From positions 1 to 16,018 of the forward strand of contig CALEJC010000107.1 in NCBI GenBank assembly GCA_937898205.1: DNA of 16,018 bases, in the 5' to 3' direction. Shown piece after piece: positions 1 to 8,007 of the stretch; within the stretch, counting starts at the first letter, position 1; the number at the start of each line of letters is the position of its first letter. The notes under the pieces were generated by a model. The model saw only the letters and a list, made by a program, of their open reading frames with translations, was not told where the DNA came from and searched no databases. Source of the stretch: an uncultured Bacteroidales bacterium (lineage in GTDB: Bacteria > Bacteroidota > Bacteroidia > Bacteroidales > UBA932). Position numbers and translations under genes: made by a program.

Positions 1-804
1 AACCGCTGCATCCGGGTCAGAGCCCCGCATACTCTTGATAAAGGCAGAGATAATATCATAGTGCATCTCTCCATCCTTATCATATATCGCGACATTATCC
101 TGAAGGATCGATGTGACCACAGCGTCATCAATTACCACTTCCGGGCTACCGGCTTGAGAGTCAACCACTATCTCCAAGATATTGAGCAGCTTACGAGCGT
201 CACCACCGCTGTGGCGGAAGAGAGCTCCTGTCTGCTTGAGTGTGATATTCTTCTGCTTCAGGTCATCGTCCGTAGTCAATGCGCGCTGCAGGAGGGACTG
301 AAGGTCAGCTGCTTCAAGCGACTTGAGCACAAATACCTGACAACGCGAGAGAAGGGGAGTGATGACCTCAAACGAAGGGTTTTCTGTGGTTGCACCAATG
401 AGCACTACTGTCCCGTCTTCAACAGCTCCTAGCAAAGCATCCTGCTGAGCTTTATTGAAACGATGGATCTCGTCTATAAAAAGTATAGGAGCTGCAGCTC
501 TTGAAAAAAGCGACTTGCTCTTGGCTTTTTCTATGACATCTCTTACATCTTTTACGCCCGAGCTCACAGCCGAAAGAGTATAGAAATCTCTGTCCAAAGT
601 CTGGGAGATGATGCGGGCGAGAGTAGTCTTGCCGACCCCGGGAGGGCCCCAAAGAATAAAGGAAGTCAAAGCTCCAGAGTCGATCATCTTGCGCAAAATG
701 CAACCTTCGCCCACCAAGTGTCTCTGGCCCACATAATCTGAGAGATTTTGAGGTCTCAAACGCTCCGGAAGGGGTGGTAACATTTTTGTTATCGACTCAA
801 ACAT
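1..804 (-). CDS. rarA: Replication-associated recombination protein A (RarA/MgsA), AAA+ ATPase, 3' part missing
   Basis: A clamp-loader-like AAA+ ATPase that acts at stalled replication forks. The first 268 residues are present; the rest of the AAA+ lid and the C-terminal tetramerisation region lie beyond the left edge (the family is usually a little over 400 residues). Visible motifs: Walker A GPPGVGKT at residues 53-60, Walker B ILFIDE at about 107-112 followed by IHRFNK, sensor 1 GATTENPSF at 137-145, and a probable arginine finger at R154 in SRCQVF. An in-frame ATG at 804 gives MFESITKMLPPLPERLRP; a second in-frame ATG at 783 gives MLPPLPERLRP, and relatives often begin close to that point. 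Both ATGs sit in the same 12-base context. The gene lies 14 bases downstream of the GNAT gene and is probably co-transcribed with it. Family identity is near certain; the start is not. Confidence 0.95.
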   Translation of the reverse strand, partial: MFESITKMLPPLPERLRPQNLSDYVGQRHLVGEGCILRKMIDSGALTSFILWGPPGVGKTTLARIISQTLDRDFYTLSAVSSGVKDVRDVIEKAKSKSLFSRAAAPILFIDEIHRFNKAQQDALLGAVEDGTVVLIGATTENPSFEVITPLLSRCQVFVLKSLEAADLQSLLQRALTTDDDLKQKNITLKQTGALFRHSGGDARKLLNILEIVVDSQAGSPEVVIDDAVVTSILQDNVAIYDKDGEMHYDIISAFIKSMRGSDPDAAV

Positions 805-812
805 TTTTGTTT
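778..812. repeat. 12-base direct repeat carrying both candidate rarA start codons
   Basis: AACATTTTTGTT occurs at 779-790 and again at 800-811, offset by 21 bases. Each copy is itself an inverted repeat (AACA/TGTT). Read on the minus strand each copy contains an ATG preceded by AACAAAA, and the two ATGs (783 and 804) are in the same frame, seven codons apart. The same 12-mer recurs upstream of the GDPD gene at 12673-12684. Confidence 0.7.
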
Positions 813-818
813 TATCGC

Positions 819-1958
819 TTAATACTCAATGGGTTTAATATAAGAGCGGCGACGCTTCTTACATTCCTTATCAAAATACTGGAACTGAGCCTGATTTTTG
901 GTATTTGTCTCCAAAATCGCATTGGTTTCAGCCCATTTCACACCTTTTGCGTGCATCTTTTCAAACATGTCCGCAAAGATGAGGGAGTTGACTCCGGTAT
1001 TTTGATGATCAGGATGTACACCGATAAGGAGAAGCTCTATTCCTTCGTTGTGCTTGTTAAAGAAGAGGTCCTTGATTATATAGTACCAACCAAATGGGAA
1101 GAACTTTCCGCGACTCTTCTGGAGAGCATCTGCAAGAGACGGCATCGCTACACCAAAGGCAACTATCTCATTCTTGTCGTTCTCGACAACCGTGATATAA
1201 TCAAGATCAAGGATGCTGAGATAGAATCCAAGATACTTGTCTGCCATGTGCTCAGGAAGCACTGTATAATTATAGAGCTTCTTATAGCACTCTGAGATCA
1301 CATCAAAGATCTTCTTTCCGTAGTTTTCTTTCTTGATGATCTTGCGGGTGAGCTTTTTCAGGTGAACGTTTGAACGAGCCTCAATTATTTTTGAAACACG
1401 AGCAAACTTATCAGGAAGCTCCTCAGGGATGTATACTTTATACTCGATCCAATCCGCATCTTTCTGGAAACCCATATCATCAATATGCTTCACATAGTAT
1501 GGATGGTTATAGATGAGTGCCATTGTACTCATCTGATCATAACCTTCGATGAGAAGACCTTCAGGATCAAAATCAGTGAAGCCAAGAGGGCCCACGATAG
1601 AATCCATGTGGCGCTCGCGGCCAAACTCTTCTACCTTATCCATCAATGCCTTAGAGACCTCCGGATCATCCACGAAATCATACCATCCAAAACGTACCTC
1701 TTTGTGATCCCACTGCTGGTTGGCCAGATTATTGACAATAGCGGCTACTCTGCCGACAAGCTTACCGTCTTTGTAGGCAAGGTATAGCTTTGAATCACAA
1801 AACTCCTGGGCAGCACCTTTCTTCTGATCCAGGGTATCCATCTGATCAAAAACGAACTGTGGCACATAGTAAGGATTATCCTTATAGAGTTTTTCAGTGA
1901 AAAGAACGAATTGGCGTAGTTGACAACGGTTTTTTACTTCTTTAATTACTACAGACAT
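819..1958 (-). CDS. GNAT-family N-acetyltransferase-like protein, 379 residues
   Basis: The C-terminal part has the shape of a GNAT acetyl-CoA binding motif: beta strand ELLLIGVHP, then DHQNTGVNSLI (Q319 to G322, in place of the usual Q/R-x-x-G-x-G/A). The N-terminal part (about 1-180) has a conserved-looking GPLGFTDFDPEGLL stretch and resembles uncharacterised Bacteroidota proteins of the same size annotated only as N-acetyltransferases. No signal peptide or membrane segment is seen, and the C-terminus is basic (KKRRRS). The substrate cannot be told from the sequence. A well-formed promoter lies 24-55 bases upstream, so this gene heads the unit with rarA, which follows after 14 bases. Fold assignment is likely; the biochemical role is unknown. 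Confidence 0.8.
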   Translation of the reverse strand: MSVVIKEVKNRCQLRQFVLFTEKLYKDNPYYVPQFVFDQMDTLDQKKGAAQEFCDSKLYLAYKDGKLVGRVAAIVNNLANQQWDHKEVRFGWYDFVDDPEVSKALMDKVEEFGRERHMDSIVGPLGFTDFDPEGLLIEGYDQMSTMALIYNHPYYVKHIDDMGFQKDADWIEYKVYIPEELPDKFARVSKIIEARSNVHLKKLTRKIIKKENYGKKIFDVISECYKKLYNYTVLPEHMADKYLGFYLSILDLDYITVVENDKNEIVAFGVAMPSLADALQKSRGKFFPFGWYYIIKDLFFNKHNEGIELLLIGVHPDHQNTGVNSLIFADMFEKMHAKGVKWAETNAILETNTKNQAQFQYFDKECKKRRRSYIKPIEY

Positions 1959-1981
1959 GGGTTTAGCTTTTAGTTAACTTG

Positions 1982-2013
1982 CAAATTTACAACTTTTATA
2001 CTTTTAATACAAA
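1982..2013 (-). promoter_or_regulatory. Bacteroidota-type promoter of the GNAT-rarA unit
   Basis: On the minus strand TTTG (2013-2010) is followed by exactly 20 bases and then TAAATTTG (1989-1982), which fits TTTG-N19-21-TAnnTTTG. Transcription should begin near 1976, leaving a leader of about 18 bases before the ATG at 1958. No Shine-Dalgarno sequence is seen in that leader. Confidence 0.6.
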
Positions 2014-2029
2014 TGATTAAAAAATTGCC

Positions 2030-2037
2030 TATCTTCG
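2030..2037 (+). promoter_or_regulatory. Possible -7 element before the exported protein pair
   Basis: TATCTTCG differs from TAnnTTTG at one base and ends five bases before the ATG at 2043. No TTG box lies at the expected distance, so this is weak. If real, transcription starts at or just before 2043, which would exclude the upstream ATG at 2013. Confidence 0.25.
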
Positions 2038-2042
2038 TAGTG

Positions 2043-2615
2043 ATGAATGCTAAAGCCTACCTTCTGATCACAGTATTTCTGCTGTCTTGCGCCATATCTT
2101 CTATGGCACAGGACAAGAGTGTAGGCATCATCAATTCAGCGGCCGGCTTTGGCCTGACAGGTCAGTGGGTTGTAGGTGAGGGGGATGAGATGAACAACGT
2201 CAACCTTTGGTTGGACACCTACGGCATGCTTTCCGGCAGAAGCAAAGTCCCCGGAGTCGCATTGAGTTACACTAGAGATTACCTGTTTAAATATATTATC
2301 TTTGAGCACTTTGACCTCATCGCACATGCTGGTGCCGGAGCAATGGCCGGATATGTCAAAGACTACGAGAAGGGAGTATTTGACTCTCCAAGAGACAGCT
2401 TCAAAGAAGAGATGGGATGGGCTGTCGGATTGTGCGGGACATTAGGAATAATCCTTGACTACGATAGAAACATCAGCCTCGGATTTAATCTCAATGCGAT
2501 TGCAGGTATACACATCCGCCAGGAGAGCTATGCCAAGAACATCAAACTCTCTCTTTATAAAAACGGCATTATTAACAGCATGATGCCACGAATATGTGTA
2601 ATGTATAGATTTTAG
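2043..2615 (+). CDS. Exported protein of unknown function, probable small beta-barrel (first of a pair)
   Basis: I do not recognise a family. From the ATG at 2043 the protein is 190 residues and begins with a good Sec signal peptide (MNAKAYLLITVFLLSCAISSMA, cleavage before QDKS, typical for Bacteroidota). An in-frame ATG at 2013 would add ten residues ahead of the lysine of the signal peptide, so I prefer 2043. The mature part alternates aromatic and glycine-rich stretches (AHAGAGAMAGYV, GLCGTLGIILDYDRNISLGFNLNAIAGI) and ends in MYRF; a terminal phenylalanine is common in outer-membrane barrels. A cysteine at residue 16 (LLSC) is a poor lipobox. The next gene starts four bases after the stop and has a similar design, so the two probably work together at the outer membrane. 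Confidence 0.75.
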   Translation: MNAKAYLLITVFLLSCAISSMAQDKSVGIINSAAGFGLTGQWVVGEGDEMNNVNLWLDTYGMLSGRSKVPGVALSYTRDYLFKYIIFEHFDLIAHAGAGAMAGYVKDYEKGVFDSPRDSFKEEMGWAVGLCGTLGIILDYDRNISLGFNLNAIAGIHIRQESYAKNIKLSLYKNGIINSMMPRICVMYRF

Positions 2616-2619
2616 GCTG

Positions 2620-3249
2620 ATGAAAAGAAAGATTTTTACATTACTGTTTATTCACATCCTTGTGCTCTCGATGGCGTCAAAAGCCAGCGCAGAGGATGGT
2701 TATGGCAAGATAGGTTTTAAATTAGAATGGGGCTACAGCCAAAACTATTTTACTCACCATCGCTACAATATCACCAGCGTCGAAGGCTATAGAATCCAGG
2801 AGAAAAGCACAGAGATTGATTTTAGCACCAATGGTCGCATCTTGCTTGGCGCTCACTATGACTATAGCAGACACCTGACTTTTGGCCTTGTGACGGGTTA
2901 TCTTGGAGCACAAGAAGGAGTGAGAGCCATCCCGCTTCTGGGCCAGATCAGGATATATCCTTATGACAGCCACGAAGATGGTTTCTTTACAAAGATAGAA
3001 GGTGGCTTGGCTGCACACATTTCCAAAATCAATGGGTCAAGACTGCTGCTGACCGGAGCAGTGGGAGAGGGCTTTCATCTGATGCTCAGTCCTGAACACA
3101 GCCTGGATATAATCCTCAGTATATCAGCCTTCTATGATAGACCAAATATTGCCAACCCTGAAGGAGTCGGCTATATTCCAAAAGAGAGAATACTGAGCAA
3201 CCATGCTCTCTACTCTGCTCTTAATATTTCTATTTGCTTGAGTTTCTGA
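2620..3249 (+). CDS. Exported protein of unknown function, probable small beta-barrel (second of a pair)
   Basis: No family recognised. It has 209 residues with a signal peptide (MKRKIFTLLFIHILVLSMASKASA, cleavage before EDGYG). The mature part looks like amphipathic beta strands joined by turns: FKLEWGYSQNYF, RILLGAHYDYSRHLTFGLVTGYLG, LLGQIRIYPY, FFTKIEGGLAAHIS. It ends in ALNISICLSF, with the C-terminal aromatic residue expected of outer-membrane beta-barrels. The start is four bases after the preceding stop, which suggests one transcript and possibly coupled translation. The gene converges on the antiporter gene with only three bases between the stops and no visible hairpin. Function is unknown; a barrel-type outer-membrane protein is an inference from strand pattern and signal peptide. 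Confidence 0.75.
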   Translation: MKRKIFTLLFIHILVLSMASKASAEDGYGKIGFKLEWGYSQNYFTHHRYNITSVEGYRIQEKSTEIDFSTNGRILLGAHYDYSRHLTFGLVTGYLGAQEGVRAIPLLGQIRIYPYDSHEDGFFTKIEGGLAAHISKINGSRLLLTGAVGEGFHLMLSPEHSLDIILSISAFYDRPNIANPEGVGYIPKERILSNHALYSALNISICLSF

Positions 3250-3252
3250 CCT

Positions 3253-4191
3253 TTAAACCTTGACAAAAAGGTAGGCAATATAGGCCAGATACATAAGGAC
3301 CATCAAGACAGCTTCCCACCTGTCAAGTTTATTCTTGCTTCCTGTGACTGTCCACAAAATAAGCATCAAACTGCTCATGAGCAGGACAGCGAGGTCGACG
3401 AGTCCCATGGCTGCAGTTGAGAGAGGCACAATAGCGGCGGAAGTGCCTAAGATCAAAAGGATATTAAACACATTTGAACCAAGTATATTGCCCAGAGCAA
3501 GTTGTCCTTTGCCTTTTACAGCAGCAACCACACAAGTAGCAAGTTCCGGTAGGGAAGTGCCTCCGGCAAGCAGAGTAATCGCTATCACCTTGTCGGACAC
3601 TCCGAGCTGCTTTGCAAGAAGTGTGGCATTGTCCACAAAGAGCTGTCCGCCAAAGATCAGTCCGGCAAGACCTGCCAGGATAAATATGATTGAGATAAAA
3701 ACTGTCTTTTCTTTTTTGAGTGCGTCTTCTTCGTCATCAAGACCAGTATCGGTCTTAAAGCAGGAATAAATATATAATGCAAAGAGAATCAACATTATAG
3801 CACCCTCAAAACGAGTAATATTGTTGCCCACTAAAGACATTACCACCAAGATAATTGTTGCCAGAAGTGTAATAGGGATATCTCTACGGGCATTATTTCT
3901 GGTAATGACCAGAGGCGAAATCAAAGCTGTGACACCAAGTATCAGCAGGGTATTAAACAGGTTTGAGCCGACTACATTTCCGACTGCTACATCGGCATTT
4001 CCTTGAAGCGCACCGGTAAGACTCACGACAAGTTCCGGACAGCTTGTTCCAAAACCAACGATGGTCAAACCGATTACAAATTCACTAAGGCCGGCTTTTC
4101 TTGCAACGGAACTTGCACCATCGACCAGCCATTCAGCGCCAAACACAATAAGAGCGAGTCCGGCAATCAATAAGACGATTTCTAGTAGCAT
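3253..4191 (-). CDS. Calcium/sodium antiporter, YrbG type (CaCA superfamily)
   Basis: An inner-membrane cation exchanger that couples Ca2+ export to Na+ (or K+/H+) flux. The two inverted alpha repeats of the family are clear: alpha-1 GFGTSCPEL at residues 46-54 with E53, followed by VGNVVGSNLFN; alpha-2 GGTSLPEL at 210-217 with E216, followed by LGNILGSNVFN. These acidic residues and the GSN motifs form the ion site in the superfamily. About ten hydrophobic segments are present, with an acidic loop DTGLDDEEDALKK between the halves. The length of 312 matches the family. Its ATG overlaps the rlmD stop by one base (TAATG on the minus strand), so translation is probably coupled. Ion specificity cannot be read from the sequence. 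Confidence 0.92.
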   Translation of the reverse strand: MLLEIVLLIAGLALIVFGAEWLVDGASSVARKAGLSEFVIGLTIVGFGTSCPELVVSLTGALQGNADVAVGNVVGSNLFNTLLILGVTALISPLVITRNNARRDIPITLLATIILVVMSLVGNNITRFEGAIMLILFALYIYSCFKTDTGLDDEEDALKKEKTVFISIIFILAGLAGLIFGGQLFVDNATLLAKQLGVSDKVIAITLLAGGTSLPELATCVVAAVKGKGQLALGNILGSNVFNILLILGTSAAIVPLSTAAMGLVDLAVLLMSSLMLILWTVTGSKNKLDRWEAVLMVLMYLAYIAYLFVKV

Positions 4192-5600
4192 TATTTCTTA
4201 ATTTCAAGTTTGCAGACATTTTCCACATGATGAGTATGCGGGAACATGTCAACGGGCTGTACAGCCACAATTTTATACAATGGAGCCAGCAATTCCAGAT
4301 CTCTTGCCTGCGATGCAGGATTGCAGCTGACATAGACGATTCTGTCAGGGCTCGCATCCATAATTGTCTTGACAACATCAGGATGCATTCCGGCTCTTGG
4401 CGGATCTACAATCATCACGTCCGGCTTTCCATGCTGCTTGATGAAGTCGGCTGTGAGGATATCTTTCATATCACCGGCAAAGAAAGAGCAATTGGTGATG
4501 CCATTGAGGCGGGTATTGGTCTTGGCATCTTCTATTGCCTCCGGAACATACTCTATACCAATCACTTTGCTTGCCTTTGAGCTCACAAACTGGGCGATGG
4601 TGCCTGTGCCTGTATACAAGTCATAAACCACCTCCGAGCCAGAGAGCGAAGCAAAATCGCGAGCAACGCTGTAAAGCTTATATGCCTGAGGAGCATTGGT
4701 CTGATAAAACGATTTAGGACCAATTTTAAATCTGAGACCTTCCATCGTTTCATAGATCGCTTCATCTCCTTTGTAGAGGAAACATTCGAGATCAGAGATG
4801 CTGTCGTTGAGCTTTGGATTGATGATATAGTACAGGGAAGTGATCTGAGGAAACTTCTCGGCAATAGCATCAAGCATAGCCTCAAGGCCTTCGAAGTGTT
4901 TTGCAAAGCAGATTATAAGCATCACCTGCCCATCTTCTGTGGTCCTTACAAACATATTTCTGAAAAGGCCGGTGTTTTCTCTAAGGTTATAGAATGTTAT
5001 GCCGCGTGACAGGGCATAGTCCTTGACGAAGAGACGTATCGAGTTTGATGGTTCCTCCTGAAGATAGCACTTCTCAATATCAAGCACTTTATCGAAGAAC
5101 TTGCTGACGTGGAATCCAAGTCCTTGTCTTTCATTTTCAGGGATTTGCGTTGGGTCTTCTTCAGAAAGAATCCACCTTTTGTCCGAGGCAGAAAACTCTA
5201 GCTTGTTACGATAATATTTGGTTTTGTCTGATCCGATGATAGGGGAGATCTCCGGCAACTCCAGGTGTCCGATGCGCGAGAGCTGGTCAAATACCTGTGC
5301 TTGCTTTGCCTGAAGCTGCATTTCGTAGGGGAGTAGCTGCCATTTGCAACCGCCGCAGACTCCAAAATGCTTGCAGAACGGCTCAAGTCTGTGCTCGGAC
5401 GGCTTGACGATGCGCTCAATGCGACCTTCGATAAAGTTTTTCTTTTTCTTTATAACTCTCACATCCACAACATCTCCGGGGACTGCATATTCTACAAATA
5501 CCACCTGACCTTCCGGGGTGTGTGCGACGCATTTGCCTTCAGCGGCAACTGCTGTAATCTCAATATTGGTGAGGACTAAATCAAGTTTGTGTCTTGCCAT
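4191..5600 (-). CDS. rlmD: 23S rRNA (uracil-5-)-methyltransferase, RlmD/RumA type
   Basis: A SAM-dependent methyltransferase placing a C5 methyl on a 23S rRNA uridine (U1939 in E. coli). Order of domains: TRAM domain (about 5-66), Fe-S cluster cysteines C76, C82, C85 (CKHFGVCGGC) with C178 (DIEKC) as fourth ligand, a central domain, then the Rossmann methyltransferase fold with DLYTGTGT at about 327-333, DPPRAG from D399, the catalytic nucleophile C426 in VSCNP, and the general base E460 in HHVEN. All key residues are present. The length of 469 is typical of Bacteroidota members. It is the first gene of a two-gene unit with the antiporter. Bacteroidota often carry more than one TrmA/RumA paralogue, so the exact target uridine (U1939 versus U747) is less certain than the reaction. 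Confidence 0.9.
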   Translation of the reverse strand: MARHKLDLVLTNIEITAVAAEGKCVAHTPEGQVVFVEYAVPGDVVDVRVIKKKKNFIEGRIERIVKPSEHRLEPFCKHFGVCGGCKWQLLPYEMQLQAKQAQVFDQLSRIGHLELPEISPIIGSDKTKYYRNKLEFSASDKRWILSEEDPTQIPENERQGLGFHVSKFFDKVLDIEKCYLQEEPSNSIRLFVKDYALSRGITFYNLRENTGLFRNMFVRTTEDGQVMLIICFAKHFEGLEAMLDAIAEKFPQITSLYYIINPKLNDSISDLECFLYKGDEAIYETMEGLRFKIGPKSFYQTNAPQAYKLYSVARDFASLSGSEVVYDLYTGTGTIAQFVSSKASKVIGIEYVPEAIEDAKTNTRLNGITNCSFFAGDMKDILTADFIKQHGKPDVMIVDPPRAGMHPDVVKTIMDASPDRIVYVSCNPASQARDLELLAPLYKIVAVQPVDMFPHTHHVENVCKLEIKK

Positions 5601-5621
5601 CTTAATTGCTTAATAGAACGG

Positions 5622-5629
5622 CAAATTTA
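5622..5629 (-). promoter_or_regulatory. -7 element of the rlmD promoter
   Basis: TAAATTTG on the minus strand is a perfect TAnnTTTG match ending 21 bases before the rlmD ATG, giving an expected leader of about 16 bases. I find no TTG box at 19-21 bases upstream, so only half of the promoter is supported. A weaker TAATTTTA at 5642-5649 on the plus strand may serve the phosphatase gene. Confidence 0.4.
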
Positions 5630-5669
5630 GCCAATTTTTAGTAATTTTAGGGTCTAAAACTGAGTTAAT

Positions 5670-6125
5670 ATGCAGAAGGTAATGTTTGTATGCCACGGAA
5701 ATATTTGCAGGAGTCCGATGGGGGAGTTTATATTTAAGGATCTGGTAAAAAAGGCAGGTCTTGAAGATCAGTTTGTAATAGACTCTGCTGCTGTGTCTTA
5801 CGAAGAGCAAGGCAATGGCATATACCCGCCGGCGGCTCGCAAGCTCAGCGAGCACCGCATTCCGTTTGGATCACATGAGGCACACAGAATAAGCGCAGCC
5901 GAAGCTGCCGAATCCGATCTTATCCTCATCATGGACTCTTCCAACGAGAGGCTGATTTCGCGCATCATCAAGCAGGAAGACATGCAGAAAGTGCATTATC
6001 TGATGGAGTATGCCGGCAAACCATACCAAAGTGTATCAGATCCTTGGTATACTGGAGACTTTGAAACTGCATATCAGGATATCTACAGTGCTTGCTTAGG
6101 GCTATTGAAGACTCTTCCAAAGTAA
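5670..6125 (+). CDS. Low-molecular-weight protein-tyrosine phosphatase
   Basis: The N-terminus carries the family signature VMFVCHGNICRSP: nucleophile C8, then R14 and S15 of the C-x5-R-S phosphate loop. The general acid is D124 in the DPW motif (SDPWYTGDF). The length of 151 is typical, and no signal peptide is present, so it is cytoplasmic. In other bacteria such enzymes act on tyrosine-phosphorylated proteins, for example capsule-synthesis kinases, or on arginine phosphate; no BY-kinase or capsule gene lies in this window, so the substrate is open. It stands alone on the plus strand, divergent from rlmD across 69 bases and convergent with the MFS gene. Both catalytic motifs are intact. Confidence 0.92.
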   Translation: MQKVMFVCHGNICRSPMGEFIFKDLVKKAGLEDQFVIDSAAVSYEEQGNGIYPPAARKLSEHRIPFGSHEAHRISAAEAAESDLILIMDSSNERLISRIIKQEDMQKVHYLMEYAGKPYQSVSDPWYTGDFETAYQDIYSACLGLLKTLPK

Positions 6126-6146
6126 CAACTTAACATAATATAAATT

Positions 6147-6164
6147 AGGTAACATTACCTTTTT
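6147..6164 (+). terminator. Weak candidate terminator between convergent genes
   Basis: AGGTAACATTACCT (6147-6160) is an inverted repeat; with a four-base loop the stem is five pairs, and it runs into a stretch of five T. It follows the phosphatase stop by 21 bases and overlaps the MFS stop codon. The stem is short, so confidence is low. Confidence 0.3.
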
Positions 6165-7351
6165 AGCTTAGGAAGGAAGACTGCCACAAGACCAATGAGC
6201 GGAGACAGCGAGATGATGCGATAGACGCTCTCGATGCCGTGTATATCTATCTGCGCGCCCAAAATGGCCGAGATAATGCCACCGATGCCAAATGCGAAGC
6301 CAAAAAACAATCCGGAAACGAGACCCAGACGGTTTGGCAGCAGCTCCTGAGCATAAATCAAGATTGCCGGAAATGCCGACGAAAGCACAAATCCGGAGCA
6401 GAAACTAAGAATCACTGTCGCCGGCAGGCCCACATAAGGCAGTGCCAAGGAAAACGGAGCAGTTCCGGCTATCGACAGGAGTATCACCCACTTACGTCCA
6501 ATCCTATCGCCCAGCGGACCACCCACAAGCGTGCCTGCTGCCGTAGCAAACAGGAACACAAACAACATCAGTTGCGATGCCTGGATGCTGACGCCAAATT
6601 TCTCAATCAAGTAGAATGTATAGAAGTTCTTGATGCCCTCAAGGTACATATATTTTGAAATGATCAAGATACATATAATCACGATCACAGCCACAGTAGC
6701 AGCAAGTCCCAGCGGTCTGGGCTTGTAGCCTGAAGACTTTGAATTATTGTCATGGCTTGCTAGATAGCCCTTGAACCAGCGACCGATGTAGGCGGTAACG
6801 GCAAAAGAAACCATAGAAAACAGCGTGAACCACAATATGTTACGCCTTCCATACGGAGAGACGATCAGCGCAATCAGCAAAGGTCCCACCGACCCGCCAA
6901 AGTTGCCGCCGACCTGAAAGATCGACTGTGCCAATCCCCTCTTTCCTCCTGATGCGAGCGAAGTTATGCGCGAAGCTTCCGGATGCAGAATCGACGAGCC
7001 CACCCCTACCGTAAACACAGACGCAAACACTAAAGGCAGGCTTGGCGCAAAAGCCAAACCGATGATGCCCAGCATAGTGAATGTAGTCGCCAGCATGATG
7101 CTCCCACGGAACGGACGCTTATCAAAAAACATCCCCACAAGCGGCTGAAACACCGATGCGGCAATCTGATAGACAAAGGTAATAGCACCGATCTGAGCAA
7201 ACGACAAGTCCAGATCTGACTTCAAAATCGGATATGTAGAAGCCACCGTCGCCTGCAGCAGATCATTTATAAAATGTGCCATGCTCAGCGCCAAAAGCAC
7301 CGGCAATGCAATTCCAATCTTCTTATCCTTCATACCAGCCATAAATATCAT
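6155..7351 (-). CDS. MFS transporter, fosmidomycin-resistance (Fsr) like
   Basis: A 12-segment major facilitator, probably a drug or small-molecule/proton antiporter. The first helix SMAHFINDLLQATVASTYPI matches the Fsr subfamily, and the two MFS motif-A loops are seen as GMFFDKRPFRG after helix 2 and GGPLGDRIGRK in the second half. A hydrophilic central linker (HDNNSKSSGYKPRP) divides the two six-helix halves. The length of 398 is normal. The ATG at 7351 overlaps the stop of the metalloprotein gene as ATGA, which favours this start by translational coupling; internal ATGs at 7342 and 7333 are alternatives. It is the last gene of the queA operon. The true substrate is unknown; family similarity alone does not prove fosmidomycin transport. 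Confidence 0.88.
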   Translation of the reverse strand: MIFMAGMKDKKIGIALPVLLALSMAHFINDLLQATVASTYPILKSDLDLSFAQIGAITFVYQIAASVFQPLVGMFFDKRPFRGSIMLATTFTMLGIIGLAFAPSLPLVFASVFTVGVGSSILHPEASRITSLASGGKRGLAQSIFQVGGNFGGSVGPLLIALIVSPYGRRNILWFTLFSMVSFAVTAYIGRWFKGYLASHDNNSKSSGYKPRPLGLAATVAVIVIICILIISKYMYLEGIKNFYTFYLIEKFGVSIQASQLMLFVFLFATAAGTLVGGPLGDRIGRKWVILLSIAGTAPFSLALPYVGLPATVILSFCSGFVLSSAFPAILIYAQELLPNRLGLVSGLFFGFAFGIGGIISAILGAQIDIHGIESVYRIISLSPLIGLVAVFLPKLKR

Positions 7352-8007
7352 CCTATCCTCTCCGCCCCTACCAGCTGCTCCAGCAAGACAGACTCCTCTA
7401 TCAGCTGGATCTTAGGTGCCGACGAGCACGGATAGCGATTAAAAAAAGTATTATTGCTTTTATAATATCTAACTCCTTGTATATCAGCCCACAAACGCAC
7501 ACCTCTCTTAAAACGGGACAGGCTCTTAGAACTATCAGGGATCACCTTCACGCCACAGCGTCCATCAGAGAGGGTCACATGGGCCACAATCCGCATCTTT
7601 ACCCTCATAGAAGCCATCAATTCTTCTCGTTGCTCATTGGTAAAACGATGAGAGATGCTCACATTGCGCCCGTAGCGCTCGTTGATTTCTGCTGCCTTCC
7701 GACGGAATACCTCACCATGTGTCGAACTGTCCTTCAAACCCTTGACCAGGATATAAAGATGGATCATCTCATGGATGATCGTATCCTCCACTTCGCTCAG
7801 CGGCATATCCACCCGCGCACTCACCCTCATCTTGAGATCATACACTTCCACACGCCCTAGAAGACGCCTGCGACGTTTATACTCAAGACGTCCAAGAAAA
7901 CTCTTGGACTTGCTGATAATTATTTCTATATCAGGGAGTTCTCCTTCAAAGATCAACTCATTAAAAGACTGGAATCTCTCTCTGACAAACCCTACATCAG
8001 GCTTCAT
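7348..8007 (-). CDS. SprT-like zinc metalloprotein
   Basis: The protein carries a zincin motif HEMIH at residues 79-83 and a downstream H97 in THGEVF, the arrangement seen in SprT and Spartan-type domains (HExxH, then H about 14 residues later). The N-terminal NELIFEGELPDIEIIIS also fits the SprT start. A basic KRRRRLLG stretch at 44-51 and a basic C-terminus with FKRG and RYYKS hint at nucleic-acid contact, as in DNA-protein crosslink proteases, but this is inference. The usual SprT zinc ribbon with four cysteines is missing: only two cysteines (in GRCGV and YPCSS) are seen. The start overlaps the preceding acyltransferase gene by 11 bases and the end overlaps the MFS gene by four. The length is 219 residues. 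Confidence 0.8.
   Translation of the reverse strand: MKPDVGFVRERFQSFNELIFEGELPDIEIIISKSKSFLGRLEYKRRRRLLGRVEVYDLKMRVSARVDMPLSEVEDTIIHEMIHLYILVKGLKDSSTHGEVFRRKAAEINERYGRNVSISHRFTNEQREELMASMRVKMRIVAHVTLSDGRCGVKVIPDSSKSLSRFKRGVRLWADIQGVRYYKSNNTFFNRYPCSSAPKIQLIEESVLLEQLVGAERIG

Noticed and set aside
774..1295. A 173-codon plus-strand open frame opposite the GNAT gene
   Set aside because: It is antisense to a well-supported gene, has no recognisable motif and no promoter of its own.
2013..2042. Upstream ATG at 2013 for the first exported protein
   Set aside because: It puts ten residues before a complete signal peptide and lies upstream of the possible -7 element; 2043 fits better, though 2013 cannot be excluded.
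3250..3252. Terminator between the second exported protein gene and the antiporter gene
   Set aside because: Only three bases separate the stops and I see no hairpin with a T tract there.
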